A stretch of DNA of 64,000 nt from Microterricola viridarii (GTDB lineage Bacteria > Actinomycetota > Actinomycetes > Actinomycetales > Microbacteriaceae). The translations under genes were made by a program, and so were the position numbers. Location: the NCBI RefSeq assembly GCF_900104895.1, contig NZ_LT629742.1:2418001-2482000 (forward strand). The letters run 5' to 3'. Each line of letters begins with the position of its first letter. Within the stretch, counting starts at the first letter, position 1. Shown in pieces: positions 26,140-34,199 of the stretch. Below the pieces are notes generated by a model, which worked only from the letters and a program-made list of their open reading frames with translations, was not told the DNA's origin and did no database searches.

Positions 26140-27201
26140 GTGTCGATGAACCCGCAGCCTCATCACGAGTGGGAGGAAAAGCTCACTGAGCTTCATGAGC
26201 ATCTGGTCTCCGCCGTTGAGGCGCTTGTCACCGGCGATGAGTGGAAACGCGCGCTGGAGTTTGTGGCCCGCTTTCGATCACGCTCGTTCAACAACACGCT
26301 TCTGATCTGGTCGCAGCATGACGCCGCGTACCGGCGCGGGCTCGTCCCGGACCCAGTTCCGAGCTACGTGGCCGGTTTCAAGCAGTGGCAGACGCTCGGC
26401 CGGCACGTCGTGGCTGGCCAAAAGGGGTACATGATCTTCGCCCCCGTAACCGCGCGGTTCGCATCATCCTCGCCCAGCGACCCTGGCTCGTGGCGAAGGC
26501 TCAACCCCTCCGAGAGACCGCGATCGGGCGAGGTCGTGCGCCCGCGCATGATTGGCGTCAAGCCGGCGTACGTCTGGGACGTTTCGCAAACCGACGGACA
26601 GCCACTTCCCGACAGTTCCACACCGCACCTGTTGAAGGGTGAAGCGCCGGCCGGGCTCTGGGATGGTCTCGCGTCGCTCGTCCGAGGCGATGGATTCAGC
26701 CTGTCGCTGGCACAAGATGCCCAAACGCTCGGCGGCGCGAACGGCATGACCGGCTTCGGCTTGCGAGCTGTCACCGTGCGAGCTGACATGGATGCCGCGG
26801 CTCGCGTCAAGACGCTGGCGCACGAACTCGCCCACATCCGGATGCACGAGCCCAACGGCGAAGCACGCTCTCACCGTGGGACCGGTGAGGTTGAAGCCGA
26901 ATCGGTGGCCCTGATGATCGGTGCGGCGCACGGCATGGACACCACCGCGTACACGATCCCCTACGTGTCCACATGGGCGGCTTCGGTGTCGGGCACGACA
27001 GCCGTCGAGGTCGTGCAGGCAACCGGCGAGCGGGTGCGTAGAACCGCCGTAGCGATACTCGACCAGCTCCCCACCGCGCAGAGCGGGGCGGGTGATACCC
27101 CGGGGCTCGACCGGTCGAAGCCGGCGCAGGTCATCGCCGACACGGCCCCTAAGCCGTCAACCGCCCAAACGGCGGTGCAACGTGGAGCACTGACGCTGTG
27201 A
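26140..27201 (+). CDS. ArdC-like ssDNA-binding/metallopeptidase domain protein
   Basis: A protein of about 353 residues. The N-terminal ~110 residues resemble the ArdC ssDNA-binding domain (ALEFVARFRSRSFNNTLLIW, then GFKQWQTLGRHVVAGQKGYM). The middle has a zinc-peptidase motif HELAHIRMH (residue ~228) and EVEAESVALMIG. ArdC-type proteins protect incoming single-stranded DNA from restriction during conjugation. Start at GTG 26140 is favoured since GGGAAGG lies nine bases upstream; ATG 26146 is an alternative. It heads the replication/transfer operon, overlapping the primase gene by 4 nt, under the four-motif operator. Confidence 0.85.
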   Translation: MSMNPQPHHEWEEKLTELHEHLVSAVEALVTGDEWKRALEFVARFRSRSFNNTLLIWSQHDAAYRRGLVPDPVPSYVAGFKQWQTLGRHVVAGQKGYMIFAPVTARFASSSPSDPGSWRRLNPSERPRSGEVVRPRMIGVKPAYVWDVSQTDGQPLPDSSTPHLLKGEAPAGLWDGLASLVRGDGFSLSLAQDAQTLGGANGMTGFGLRAVTVRADMDAAARVKTLAHELAHIRMHEPNGEARSHRGTGEVEAESVALMIGAAHGMDTTAYTIPYVSTWAASVSGTTAVEVVQATGERVRRTAVAILDQLPTAQSGAGDTPGLDRSKPAQVIADTAPKPSTAQTAVQRGALTL

Positions 27202-28106
27202 TGGACGTCGCTGACGTGCTCTTCACGACGCGCGGGATGCCGTCGCTCGATGCCGCGCTCGCCTTCGCCCGCGCCGGCATCCGAATCTTCCCGTGTGCCA
27301 GCGGCGGCAAACGCCCACTCACGCACGCGGGCTTTCACGACGCCAGCCGCGACGTCGCCCAGGTGCGCTCATGGTGGACTCGATGGCCTGCTGCGAACCT
27401 GGGGCTGCCAACGGGCAGCGCCTCGGGCATCGAAGTCGTCGACATCGATGTAGCGGATGCCGGTTCGGGCTTCGTCACGTTCGAACGCGCGAGTGCGGCC
27501 GGGATGGTCGCGGGCGAGCTTGCTCGGGTTCGCACGCCGTCTGGCGGCCTGCACGTCTATTTCCCCGCTTTGCCGAGCCACCCACAGCGGTGCTGGCAGT
27601 CCGCCGTCGCGCACATCGACTTCCGCGGTGAGGGCGGCTACGTCGTCGTGCCTCCCTCGGCGCTGGTGACGAACAACGGAAGAGTGGCCTATCGCGTTGT
27701 CTCCCTGTTTTCTTCTGGTTCAACGTCAGTCGATGCTGCCGCGCTCCGGGACTTCATCGACCCCGGGCATAGCCGATCAGAACCACCGCCCGACGGAGCC
27801 GCGGCCGCTGCGCCTGCACCAACCCGGCTAGCGCGCTGGATCGCCAATCTTCACGAGGGCGAGCGGAACAGCGGCTTGTTCTGGGCTGCCTGCCGCCTGT
27901 TGGAGGCCGGCAGCCGACCCGCCGAGGTCGAAGCGGCGCTCGCGCCTGCCGCGGCGAGCGCCGGACTTTCGGAGCGAGAGATCAGAACGACCATCCACTC
28001 GGCGAACCGGCAAAGCGTCAGAATGCCGCTGGGTTCAACTGCCGCGACGTGGTCGTATCCGGTCACTCCGCGACACAGAGATGGAGACGCGCCGTGCCTC
28101 TCGTGA
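27198..28106 (+). CDS. Bifunctional DNA primase/polymerase (prim-pol)
   Basis: A 302-residue replication protein. It begins with the prim-pol fold: GIRIFPCASGGKRPLTHAGF, then WWTRWPAANLGLPTG, the metal-binding pair in VVDIDVADAG and the catalytic segment RTPSGGLHVYFP with FRGEGGYVVVPPS. A C-terminal helical region (LARWIANLHEGERNSGLFWA) resembles the PriCT domain. It probably primes or copies the element after transfer or during an extrachromosomal phase. GTG at 27198 overlaps the upstream stop. No separate helicase gene is adjacent; the relaxase helicase may serve. Confidence 0.9.
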   Translation: MMDVADVLFTTRGMPSLDAALAFARAGIRIFPCASGGKRPLTHAGFHDASRDVAQVRSWWTRWPAANLGLPTGSASGIEVVDIDVADAGSGFVTFERASAAGMVAGELARVRTPSGGLHVYFPALPSHPQRCWQSAVAHIDFRGEGGYVVVPPSALVTNNGRVAYRVVSLFSSGSTSVDAAALRDFIDPGHSRSEPPPDGAAAAAPAPTRLARWIANLHEGERNSGLFWAACRLLEAGSRPAEVEAALAPAAASAGLSEREIRTTIHSANRQSVRMPLGSTAATWSYPVTPRHRDGDAPCLS

Positions 28107-28765
28107 AGTGGCCGCGCACAGAAGGCGTCCGGCTGGCGATGGTCACCGCGATCATAGGGACGGTGTTCATCGCGGCCGGCGCGTTCTGGCTGTCGTTCAC
28201 GTCACTCACCGATCTCGCCCGCCGTTCGGGCATCGATGCGGCTCGAGCATGGGTCTGGCCGCTCATCGTCGACGGAATCATTGTCGTCGCGACTGTAGCC
28301 GTGGTCGCGCTCGCACGATCGCGCGCGGCTTGGTACCCGTGGATGCTGCTCATCGCGGGCGCCGCGATCTCTGTCGCAGCAAACGCGACCCACGCGCTCG
28401 TTGCCGGAGCGACCGACGTCCCAATCCTGCTCGCGGCATGCGTCTCTGCAGTCCCTCCCCTGGTGATCCTCGCGATCACGCACCTCACATCGGTGCTCAT
28501 GCGGCACGAGACGGGCAGGGCCGTGGCCCCCGCGACGCAAGACGTTGTCGTGCCGGCCGTCGAGACCCTATTCGATGCGGATGCCGCCGCAGTCGGCGAA
28601 GGCCAGGCCGACGCGTCGTCGCTCCGGGCGCTTGGCTGGTCGAACTCGGCGATCGCACGGCGCCTGGGCGTGCATCCGTCTACCGTCGGGCGGTGGTTTC
28701 GGGTTCACGCGGGTGCACCTGCTGTCCAGACCACAACAGTAGGCGAGGGCATGAGCGATGAATGA
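28094..28765 (+). CDS. DUF2637 membrane protein with C-terminal helix-turn-helix
   Basis: A 223-residue protein with four membrane segments (~15-120), matching the actinobacterial DUF2637 family: FWLSFTSLTDLARRSG and WVWPLIVDGIIVVATVAVV are its usual signature. The C-terminal ~40 residues carry a helix-turn-helix (LRALGWSNSAIARRLGVHPS then TVGRWF). DUF2637 genes are standard in actinobacterial conjugative elements next to replication genes; they are linked to Spd-type spread functions, but the role is not firmly established. GTG start at 28094 has GGAGA upstream and overlaps the primase by 13 bases. Confidence 0.85.
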   Translation: MPLVKWPRTEGVRLAMVTAIIGTVFIAAGAFWLSFTSLTDLARRSGIDAARAWVWPLIVDGIIVVATVAVVALARSRAAWYPWMLLIAGAAISVAANATHALVAGATDVPILLAACVSAVPPLVILAITHLTSVLMRHETGRAVAPATQDVVVPAVETLFDADAAAVGEGQADASSLRALGWSNSAIARRLGVHPSTVGRWFRVHAGAPAVQTTTVGEGMSDE

Positions 28766-29165
28766 CCACGAGGTTGAAGAGGCACTCCTGACGGAACACC
28801 TCGATGCGGCTGCCAACGCAGAGGGCACGCACCCGGTGCAGGCCGAGCGCTCTCTGCCCTCCGCAGCCCCCCGGCGCTCGCAGGCGCTTAGACATCCGGG
28901 CCGTTCCACTCTGGTGAGGCCTGACTACCGCTCGGGCATCGTCTGGGTTCGCGCATCGGACCTCCTGAACACCGGCACCGGCCGCATTGCCGGTCGTGGG
29001 CTCGACTTCGAGTCGGAGCTGGTCCGTCGTATGCGGCGAGCGCCCGCGACAACTCGTCGGGCGATCCGCGAGCGCACCGACCGGCTGCCCCCGCTCTCCG
29101 CGTTTGGGCGGTCGACCGAGAGTGCGTCGGTCGCGCAGCATGGCCTTGGACGGCGCGAGCTATGA
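28758..29165 (+). CDS. Small hypothetical protein in replication/transfer operon
   Basis: A 135-residue charged protein, no recognisable domain or membrane segment. The middle has a plausible folded core (LVRPDYRSGIVWVRASDLLN then GRIAGRGLDFESELVRRM). Its ATG overlaps the end of the DUF2637 gene and its stop overlaps the next start, so it belongs to the same operon. Genes of this type, short and Arg-rich, are common at this place in related elements. Function unknown. Confidence 0.7.
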   Translation: MNDHEVEEALLTEHLDAAANAEGTHPVQAERSLPSAAPRRSQALRHPGRSTLVRPDYRSGIVWVRASDLLNTGTGRIAGRGLDFESELVRRMRRAPATTRRAIRERTDRLPPLSAFGRSTESASVAQHGLGRREL

Positions 29166-30040
29166 ACACCCCACTGCACACGGCATCCCCTACCGTTCCT
29201 GCTGCACCCGCCGCGATAGGCCGGACCGGGCAACGGACTTCTGGCTCGGAGGCGTTCCGCGACTCCGAGGGTCTGCGCACGCTGCTTCGCCGGTTGCAGG
29301 CTGACGACGGTTCCGCCTGGCGGACCGACCGTGAGGCGGCCGAGCTCATGCGCTTCGTTGCGGAGCGCTACGCCGCGCTGGCACGCAAGCACGGCTTGGA
29401 TCCCTGGGAGGCGGCGGCCGCCGCGTTCGACGCGATGCGGGCGCCGTCTGCTCTGCGCGCCGATGACCCGTGGGCGATCGTCACCCGCGCAGTGCAGGTC
29501 ACCTGCATCGCCGAAGAACGCGCACACGGACTGCTCTGCGCGGTGCACCAGGCACGCAGACCCCGCCTCTCGGGATACCACGACGCCGAACGCTTCAGCG
29601 ATCGCGAGCACCCTCTGCCGGACTACCACCCAGCGTTCCACACCAGCCCGGTCGAGGAACCCGACGAACCTCCGCTCGGCGTGCAGTCGGCTGTCGAAAA
29701 CGCGATCGAGTTGTTCCGCTTGCTTGGCTGGCCGCCCGACCGTGCACGTGACGGTGTCGAGTACATTTGCAGCCGGCTCGCGGATGCCGCGTCCCGACCC
29801 TCGGCCTACGAGTCCCTGCGGCGGGACTACGCCGCCCGGGCCCTCCTCGACCTCCCGCAGCGCGCGTGGATGACGATGCTCCGTACACTCCTGGGATGCG
29901 GTGACCCGCTGCAGGCCCACACGGCGGCTGGCCGCGGCATCCTGCTGCGATTGATAGTCGGCGAACCGCTCGATGTGCTGCTTCGGGATGACGAGCTGGT
30001 GTCGGACATCGTGGCCAACGTTCCGGGCGTCGGGCCGTGA
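29162..30040 (+). CDS. Conserved hypothetical protein of actinobacterial ICE
   Basis: A 292-residue soluble protein without membrane segments, signal or familiar motifs. It contains the tract RYAALARKHGLDPWEAAAAA, then a helical middle and an acidic C-terminus (LLRDDELVSDIVANVPG). It overlaps both neighbours by 4 nt (ATGA at the 5' end, GTGA with ParB at the 3' end), so it is part of the same translational chain. A role in DNA segregation or transfer is only inferred from its place directly before a ParB-like gene. Confidence 0.75.
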   Translation: MNTPLHTASPTVPAAPAAIGRTGQRTSGSEAFRDSEGLRTLLRRLQADDGSAWRTDREAAELMRFVAERYAALARKHGLDPWEAAAAAFDAMRAPSALRADDPWAIVTRAVQVTCIAEERAHGLLCAVHQARRPRLSGYHDAERFSDREHPLPDYHPAFHTSPVEEPDEPPLGVQSAVENAIELFRLLGWPPDRARDGVEYICSRLADAASRPSAYESLRRDYAARALLDLPQRAWMTMLRTLLGCGDPLQAHTAAGRGILLRLIVGEPLDVLLRDDELVSDIVANVPGVGP

Positions 30041-31134
30041 CCAGCACCCCGGGGCACATCGAGTTGGAGCGATCGATCGACTCCATCCGAATCGGTGCGC
30101 GGCATCGCACCGACCTCGGCGACATCGACGCACTCGCCGCCTCAATCGAGCGACAGGGACTTCTCCAGCCGATCACAGTAACCCCTGACGGCATTCTCGT
30201 CTGCGGAGCCCGCCGGCTGGCCGCCCTCCGGCAACTCGGAGTGCGCAAGCTCAACGTATGGGTTCGCTCCGGCATCTCGGACCGGCTCACCCAGCTGCTC
30301 GCCGAGCAGGACGACAACGCGCTGCACAAGTCCCTGAGCCCGACCGAAGCAGCCACCCTGTACCGCGAGGTGAAGGCACTTCTCGCCGAAGAGGCACGGC
30401 ATCGGCAGGAGTCGTCGCGATTCGGCGCGGCCCCGGAGAACCGCCGATCAGGTGGTGCTGCCACCGTGGCAGCACCGGTGACGCTGCTCGACGGCTACGC
30501 CCGGGCACAAGCGGCACTTCTGGTGACCGGGCGGCGCTCGTACACGACGCTCGATCGCATCAGCGACGTACAACGCATCACGGCCGACGAGAGCGTGGAC
30601 CCCACGATCCGCGAGCAGGCACAGCGCGAGCTAAGTGCGATTGAGGCCGGCGGCTCCGTCGCTTCGGCGCACCGCCGCTTGAACACGCAGCTCACACTTG
30701 CTGAGCTGGAGCATTTGGCAGCGGATGCCGCGCAGCCCGCGGGCATCCGCCAGGCCTCGTCGGTGGCTGCCGCACGCGTGCATGCCGCTGAGCGCTCGGT
30801 GACTGCGGCCGAACTCGAGCAGCTGGCGCGGGAGGCCCTCGCCCGCGTGAAGGCAGCACCGAAGGCAAAGGGCTCCCGACCGGCGCATCCGTCAGCGTCG
30901 ACCGCCATCACTTCGAAGTTGCCGACCCGATCATTCGTCTTCCTCTGGAATGACTTGCACGACTGGTGGCTCCGCTACGACGTCGCTGAAATCGCCGCCG
31001 AACTCACCGAGGAGCAGTGGGAGCAGTTTGAAGCGGCGCTGGCAGGCACGCTCACCTTCGCCGAGCGGATGCGCGCGCAGCGCTCGGACGTGCAGGCGGC
31101 GGCCCGCGAAGCGCAGGCGGGTGCACCTTCCTAA
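30037..31134 (+). CDS. ParB-like nuclease/partition domain protein
   Basis: A 365-residue protein. The N-terminal ParB/Srx domain is clear: IDALAASIERQGLLQPITV, then CGARRLAALRQLGV with the CTP/phosphate-binding GxRR box and the adjacent NALHKSLSPTEAATL helix. The C-terminal region is helical. It starts GTG with a GTGA overlap. No ParA gene is visible in the element, so it may act as a regulator or replication adaptor rather than in partition. Last gene of the ArdC-primase chain; the transfer genes follow after 37 bases. Confidence 0.85.
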   Translation: MTSTPGHIELERSIDSIRIGARHRTDLGDIDALAASIERQGLLQPITVTPDGILVCGARRLAALRQLGVRKLNVWVRSGISDRLTQLLAEQDDNALHKSLSPTEAATLYREVKALLAEEARHRQESSRFGAAPENRRSGGAATVAAPVTLLDGYARAQAALLVTGRRSYTTLDRISDVQRITADESVDPTIREQAQRELSAIEAGGSVASAHRRLNTQLTLAELEHLAADAAQPAGIRQASSVAAARVHAAERSVTAAELEQLAREALARVKAAPKAKGSRPAHPSASTAITSKLPTRSFVFLWNDLHDWWLRYDVAEIAAELTEEQWEQFEAALAGTLTFAERMRAQRSDVQAAAREAQAGAPS

Positions 31135-31171
31135 CGTCCGGGTCCATCGCCCCGGCCCCGAGGAGCAGACA

Positions 31172-31825
31172 ATGCACGTCCCACACAGGCGCCGCCCGAT
31201 CATCGCGATAGCCGGTAGCACCATCGCGCTGCTGATGCTCACAGCGATCGGCGTGTACGGGCTGTTCCGGGGGCCGTCGCCCGCGGCTCGACCGGCGCCG
31301 GCGGCGAACAACGGATCCTTTTCATCGACGGTGCCCGATCGCGTCGACCAGCCGCAACCGGTGGCGGTGACGTCTGATCCCAAACTGTTCGCCCGCAGTG
31401 TCGCGCGAGCACTGTTCACCTGGGACACGCGCCACGAGGGCGGCCCCGGCCCGTGGGCGCAGGTGCTCGTCGACGCCGCCGATGTCGACGAGGCGGCCGC
31501 CGTGGCATCCGATGTTCGCGGCTTTCTCCCGGGCGTCGAGATGTGGCAGCGGCTTGGCACCTACGGCACGCGCCAGTGGCTCGAACTGCGGTCAGTCGCC
31601 GTTCCGGATGCCTGGTCGACAGCGCTCGAGCAGGCAGCACCTGGGCAGCTCCCCCGCGGCGCCACGGCTTTGAAAGTGGTGGGCACCCGCCATCGGGCAG
31701 GGACGTGGGACACCGAGCTCGTGCGCACAGACCGCTCCGTGTCTTTCACGATCTTTGTCGCGTGCCCGGGCGTGGACCCGTGCGTGCTCCTGCGGCTCTC
31801 GCAGCTCGACCGGCCACTGGAATGA
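31172..31825 (+). CDS. TcpC/VirB8-like conjugal transfer protein
   Basis: A 217-residue protein with one N-terminal membrane helix (IIAIAGSTIALLMLTAIGVYGLF, residues ~9-31) and an outward-facing soluble domain, ending in a Cys pair near VACPGVDPCVLL. This topology and operon position match TcpC/VirB8-like assembly factors of Gram-positive type IV secretion systems; the match is by layout, not by clear sequence identity. The ATG at 31172 has GAGGAGCAGAC upstream. It is directly before the M23 peptidase gene, the usual order. Confidence 0.65.
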   Translation: MHVPHRRRPIIAIAGSTIALLMLTAIGVYGLFRGPSPAARPAPAANNGSFSSTVPDRVDQPQPVAVTSDPKLFARSVARALFTWDTRHEGGPGPWAQVLVDAADVDEAAAVASDVRGFLPGVEMWQRLGTYGTRQWLELRSVAVPDAWSTALEQAAPGQLPRGATALKVVGTRHRAGTWDTELVRTDRSVSFTIFVACPGVDPCVLLRLSQLDRPLE

Positions 31826-31834
31826 GGCCGGGAG

Positions 31835-33001
31835 ATGAAGAGACTCATCGGCTTCCTTGGAATCATCCTGCTGGCCGGCCCGCTACTTGGACTGATGGGC
31901 GTCGCCGCACTCATGAACCCCGCTGAGATCTCATGCGGCTGGGGATCACTTGCCGTCGGTCGCATTCCCGACTCGCTCACCGCGCACACGCGAGACGGCG
32001 GGTCGATATCGCTCAACCGACAGCAGCTCACCCATGCAGCGACGATTCTCGCTGTCGGAGGGCAGCTGCCTGGCGTCGGCCGCCAGGGCGCACTCATCGC
32101 ACTGATGGCCGCACTGACAGAGTCGACATTGCGCATGCTCACCAATCCAACCGCGCACCCCGAGTCTGCGAGCTACCCCAACGACGGTGTCGGCTCCGAT
32201 CACGACTCGCTGGGGCTCTTCCAAATGCGATCGGCCTCGGGCTGGGGCACCGTCGCCGATCTCATGGACCCTGAATACCAGGCGCGGGCATTCTTCGGTG
32301 GACCGTCGGGGCCGAATGCCGGATCGCCACGCGGGCTGCTCGACGTTGACGGCTGGCAGTTCATCGACCCGGGCGAAGCCGCGCAGGCAGTGGAAGTCAG
32401 CGCGTACCCGGATCGGTACCAGAACTACCAGCCGGTCGCGGAAGCGATCATCACCGCACTCACTCAGCCGACGTCGACGAAGCCGAGCGCTGCCGGTGTG
32501 ACCGTTCAGGAGACGTCACGCATCGTGTTCCCTCTTCCGGCCGGCACATACACCGGAACCGACAGCTTCGGCTGGCGAACCGACCCCGTCACCGGGGCCC
32601 AGGCATTCCACGCGGGCAGCGACCTGGCTGCACCGGCCGGAACACCGATCCTCGCGGTTGCGGACGGAATCGTTGGTTTCGCCGGTCAACGCGGCAGCTA
32701 CGGCGGGCTGATCGTCATCGAACACACGGTCGCCGGTGGGCCGGTTGCTTCGTACTACGCGCACATGTACGACGATGGAATCCTTGTCGCGGTGGGCGAG
32801 CGCGTGGCCGCGGGCCAGCACATAGGCGACGTCGGCTCCGCGGGCAAGTCGACCGGCCCGCACCTCCACGTCGAGATCCACCCGGGCGGTGAGCGCGAAC
32901 CGGCTGTCAACGCGATGGAATGGCTCGCGGAGCACGGTGCGGCGGGACTCGCCGGTGCCGAGGCAGGCTCGACCGGGTGCAGACCAGGCAAGGCGGCATG
33001 A
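31835..33001 (+). CDS. M23 family cell-wall peptidase of conjugation machinery
   Basis: A 388-residue secreted or anchored enzyme. Residues ~5-25 form a membrane/signal segment (FLGIILLAGPLLGLMGVAAL). The middle (~60-200) looks like a lysozyme-type/helper domain (LMAALTESTLRMLTNPTA, then SLGLFQMR). The last ~150 residues are an M23 lysostaphin-type peptidase with zinc ligands in FHAGSDLAAPAGTP and TGPHLHVEIHPG. It should open peptidoglycan for the mating channel. RBS GGGAG precedes the start; it is in the transfer operon. Confidence 0.9.
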   Translation: MKRLIGFLGIILLAGPLLGLMGVAALMNPAEISCGWGSLAVGRIPDSLTAHTRDGGSISLNRQQLTHAATILAVGGQLPGVGRQGALIALMAALTESTLRMLTNPTAHPESASYPNDGVGSDHDSLGLFQMRSASGWGTVADLMDPEYQARAFFGGPSGPNAGSPRGLLDVDGWQFIDPGEAAQAVEVSAYPDRYQNYQPVAEAIITALTQPTSTKPSAAGVTVQETSRIVFPLPAGTYTGTDSFGWRTDPVTGAQAFHAGSDLAAPAGTPILAVADGIVGFAGQRGSYGGLIVIEHTVAGGPVASYYAHMYDDGILVAVGERVAAGQHIGDVGSAGKSTGPHLHVEIHPGGEREPAVNAMEWLAEHGAAGLAGAEAGSTGCRPGKAA

Positions 33002-33002
33002 C

Positions 33003-33269
33003 ATGGACGTGTTCCCCGACTTCGGTGCCGTGGGCGGCGCCGCCGAGCTCCAGAGCATCGTTGGCGCGCTACTGACTCTCGTACTCATCGTGGCAGTGCT
33101 GATGATGGTCATCAGTGGGGTCACTTGGGCGCTCGCCACGGCGAACGGCCATTTCCAAACCGCCACAAAAGCCCGGACCGGGCTCTGGATAGCGTGCGGG
33201 GCGGCTGCACTTGCTGGCGCCGCCGTCGCCCTGGTCAATTTCCTGCTCTATGTAGGTGCGGGGCTCTGA
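33003..33269 (+). CDS. DUF6112-like small membrane protein (copy 1)
   Basis: An 88-residue protein with two membrane helices (SIVGALLTLVLIVAVLMMVI and LWIACGAAALAGAAVALVNF). It starts MDVFPDFGAVGGAAELQ, the usual start of DUF6112 proteins, which sit between the peptidase and TrbL-like genes in actinobacterial transfer operons and are candidate pilin-like or channel subunits. The start is one base after the M23 stop. A second related gene is at 36416-36685; the two are separated here by foreign genes. Confidence 0.8.
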   Translation: MDVFPDFGAVGGAAELQSIVGALLTLVLIVAVLMMVISGVTWALATANGHFQTATKARTGLWIACGAAALAGAAVALVNFLLYVGAGL

Positions 33270-33431
33270 CGACCGGCCCTCATGCCGAGAACCGCGCTGA
33301 CAACACGACGTCATGAAACTCGGACGGCTCAGACCTATCTATCAAACTGCCAGCAGCAGCCATCCCCGAAAACGACTGCGCAGATGCCAAGAATCGTCTG
33401 CGAATCAGTTTCATGCCCGCAGGCCAAGGGC
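33270..33431. other. Left edge of inserted cargo within the transfer operon
   Basis: Short gene-free stretch between the first DUF6112 gene and the cargo genes. From here to about 36415 the base composition is less GC-rich and codon use differs from the transfer genes. No IS end or repeat was recognised at the junction. Confidence 0.4.
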
Positions 33432-33749
33432 CTATTGAGCCTCGCCTCTCTCTCGAACTATTCTCCGAACCCATCTGACGGAATCCAGCATGTCTGCCCA
33501 ATCCAATGCACCAGAACGGCCGATCTCGAAGACGATCTGTTTCAGCAACTCTCGCAACTCCTCATCGCTAAGCGGCCCGATCATATCGAGACGATCTGGC
33601 GTAGAGGCGAGGGCGAGGCGAGTTGCCTCGACCCAGCGCCGTTCGGCCGCTTTCCTCTGGAACCGTGCGAACAACGCCTTGCAGCCCCACCAGATCGCTA
33701 TCACTAGAGCCGCAAGTCCGGCGAGGACAATCGTCAAATCGGGAAGCAT
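33432..33749 (-). CDS. Small single-helix membrane protein, hypothetical
   Basis: A 105-residue protein with one N-terminal membrane helix (LTIVLAGLAALVIAIWWGC, residues ~5-23) followed by a charged soluble part (SDEELRELLKQIVFEIGRSG). No named domain. It is transcribed against the transfer operon. Start at ATG 33749 is chosen; an upstream TTG at 33773 is possible. Being near a P-loop ATPase gene, it may be part of the same cargo, but function cannot be read. Confidence 0.55.
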   Translation of the reverse strand: MLPDLTIVLAGLAALVIAIWWGCKALFARFQRKAAERRWVEATRLALASTPDRLDMIGPLSDEELRELLKQIVFEIGRSGALDWADMLDSVRWVRRIVRERGEAQ

Positions 33750-33884
33750 GAGCCGGAGTCTATGAGTCAGCAAATACGAGCTCCAGCCCCAGAACTGGTC
33801 CTGCCGCCCCTCGGCCGCGCGCCAACGCTTAGGTCGATGTCAAAGCATTGTGACGATAGGTATGGAGAGCGAATCGGGCTCAGC

Positions 33885-34088
33885 TCACCGGAATAGTCTG
33901 TCCATGGTGATCCTTCGGATGTAGTGGTTCGCATCTCCACGTGGGGCGAACGACGATAATGGGTCCCTTTGTTGAAACTCTTCGACAAGAAATTCCGCCA
34001 CTATTTCGCCCAGCCGCGTCTCTGCCGCCCAATCTTGCGCCTGGAACGGCATTTCGGCTGGGACGGCTGAAGCTATGACAGCCGTCAT
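33885..34088 (-). CDS. Possible 67-residue hypothetical protein
   Basis: A short frame with protein-like composition (EIVAEFLVEEFQQRDPLSSF, then GDANHYIRRITMDRLFR). No clear ribosome-binding site and no domain. It lies divergent to the P-loop ATPase. It could be a fragment of a larger lost gene; a frame of the same orientation extends upstream to 34169 without a better start. Confidence 0.3.
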   Translation of the reverse strand: MTAVIASAVPAEMPFQAQDWAAETRLGEIVAEFLVEEFQQRDPLSSFAPRGDANHYIRRITMDRLFR

Positions 34089-34199
34089 CGCGCAATGATG
34101 CTGCACGTCGCGGCCGACACGCCCCCTTGCGGCAAGCCGACGGGCCATCCATCGATAGGTTGTAGGCAATCACTTGACTACAGAGGATTCGAAACTCCG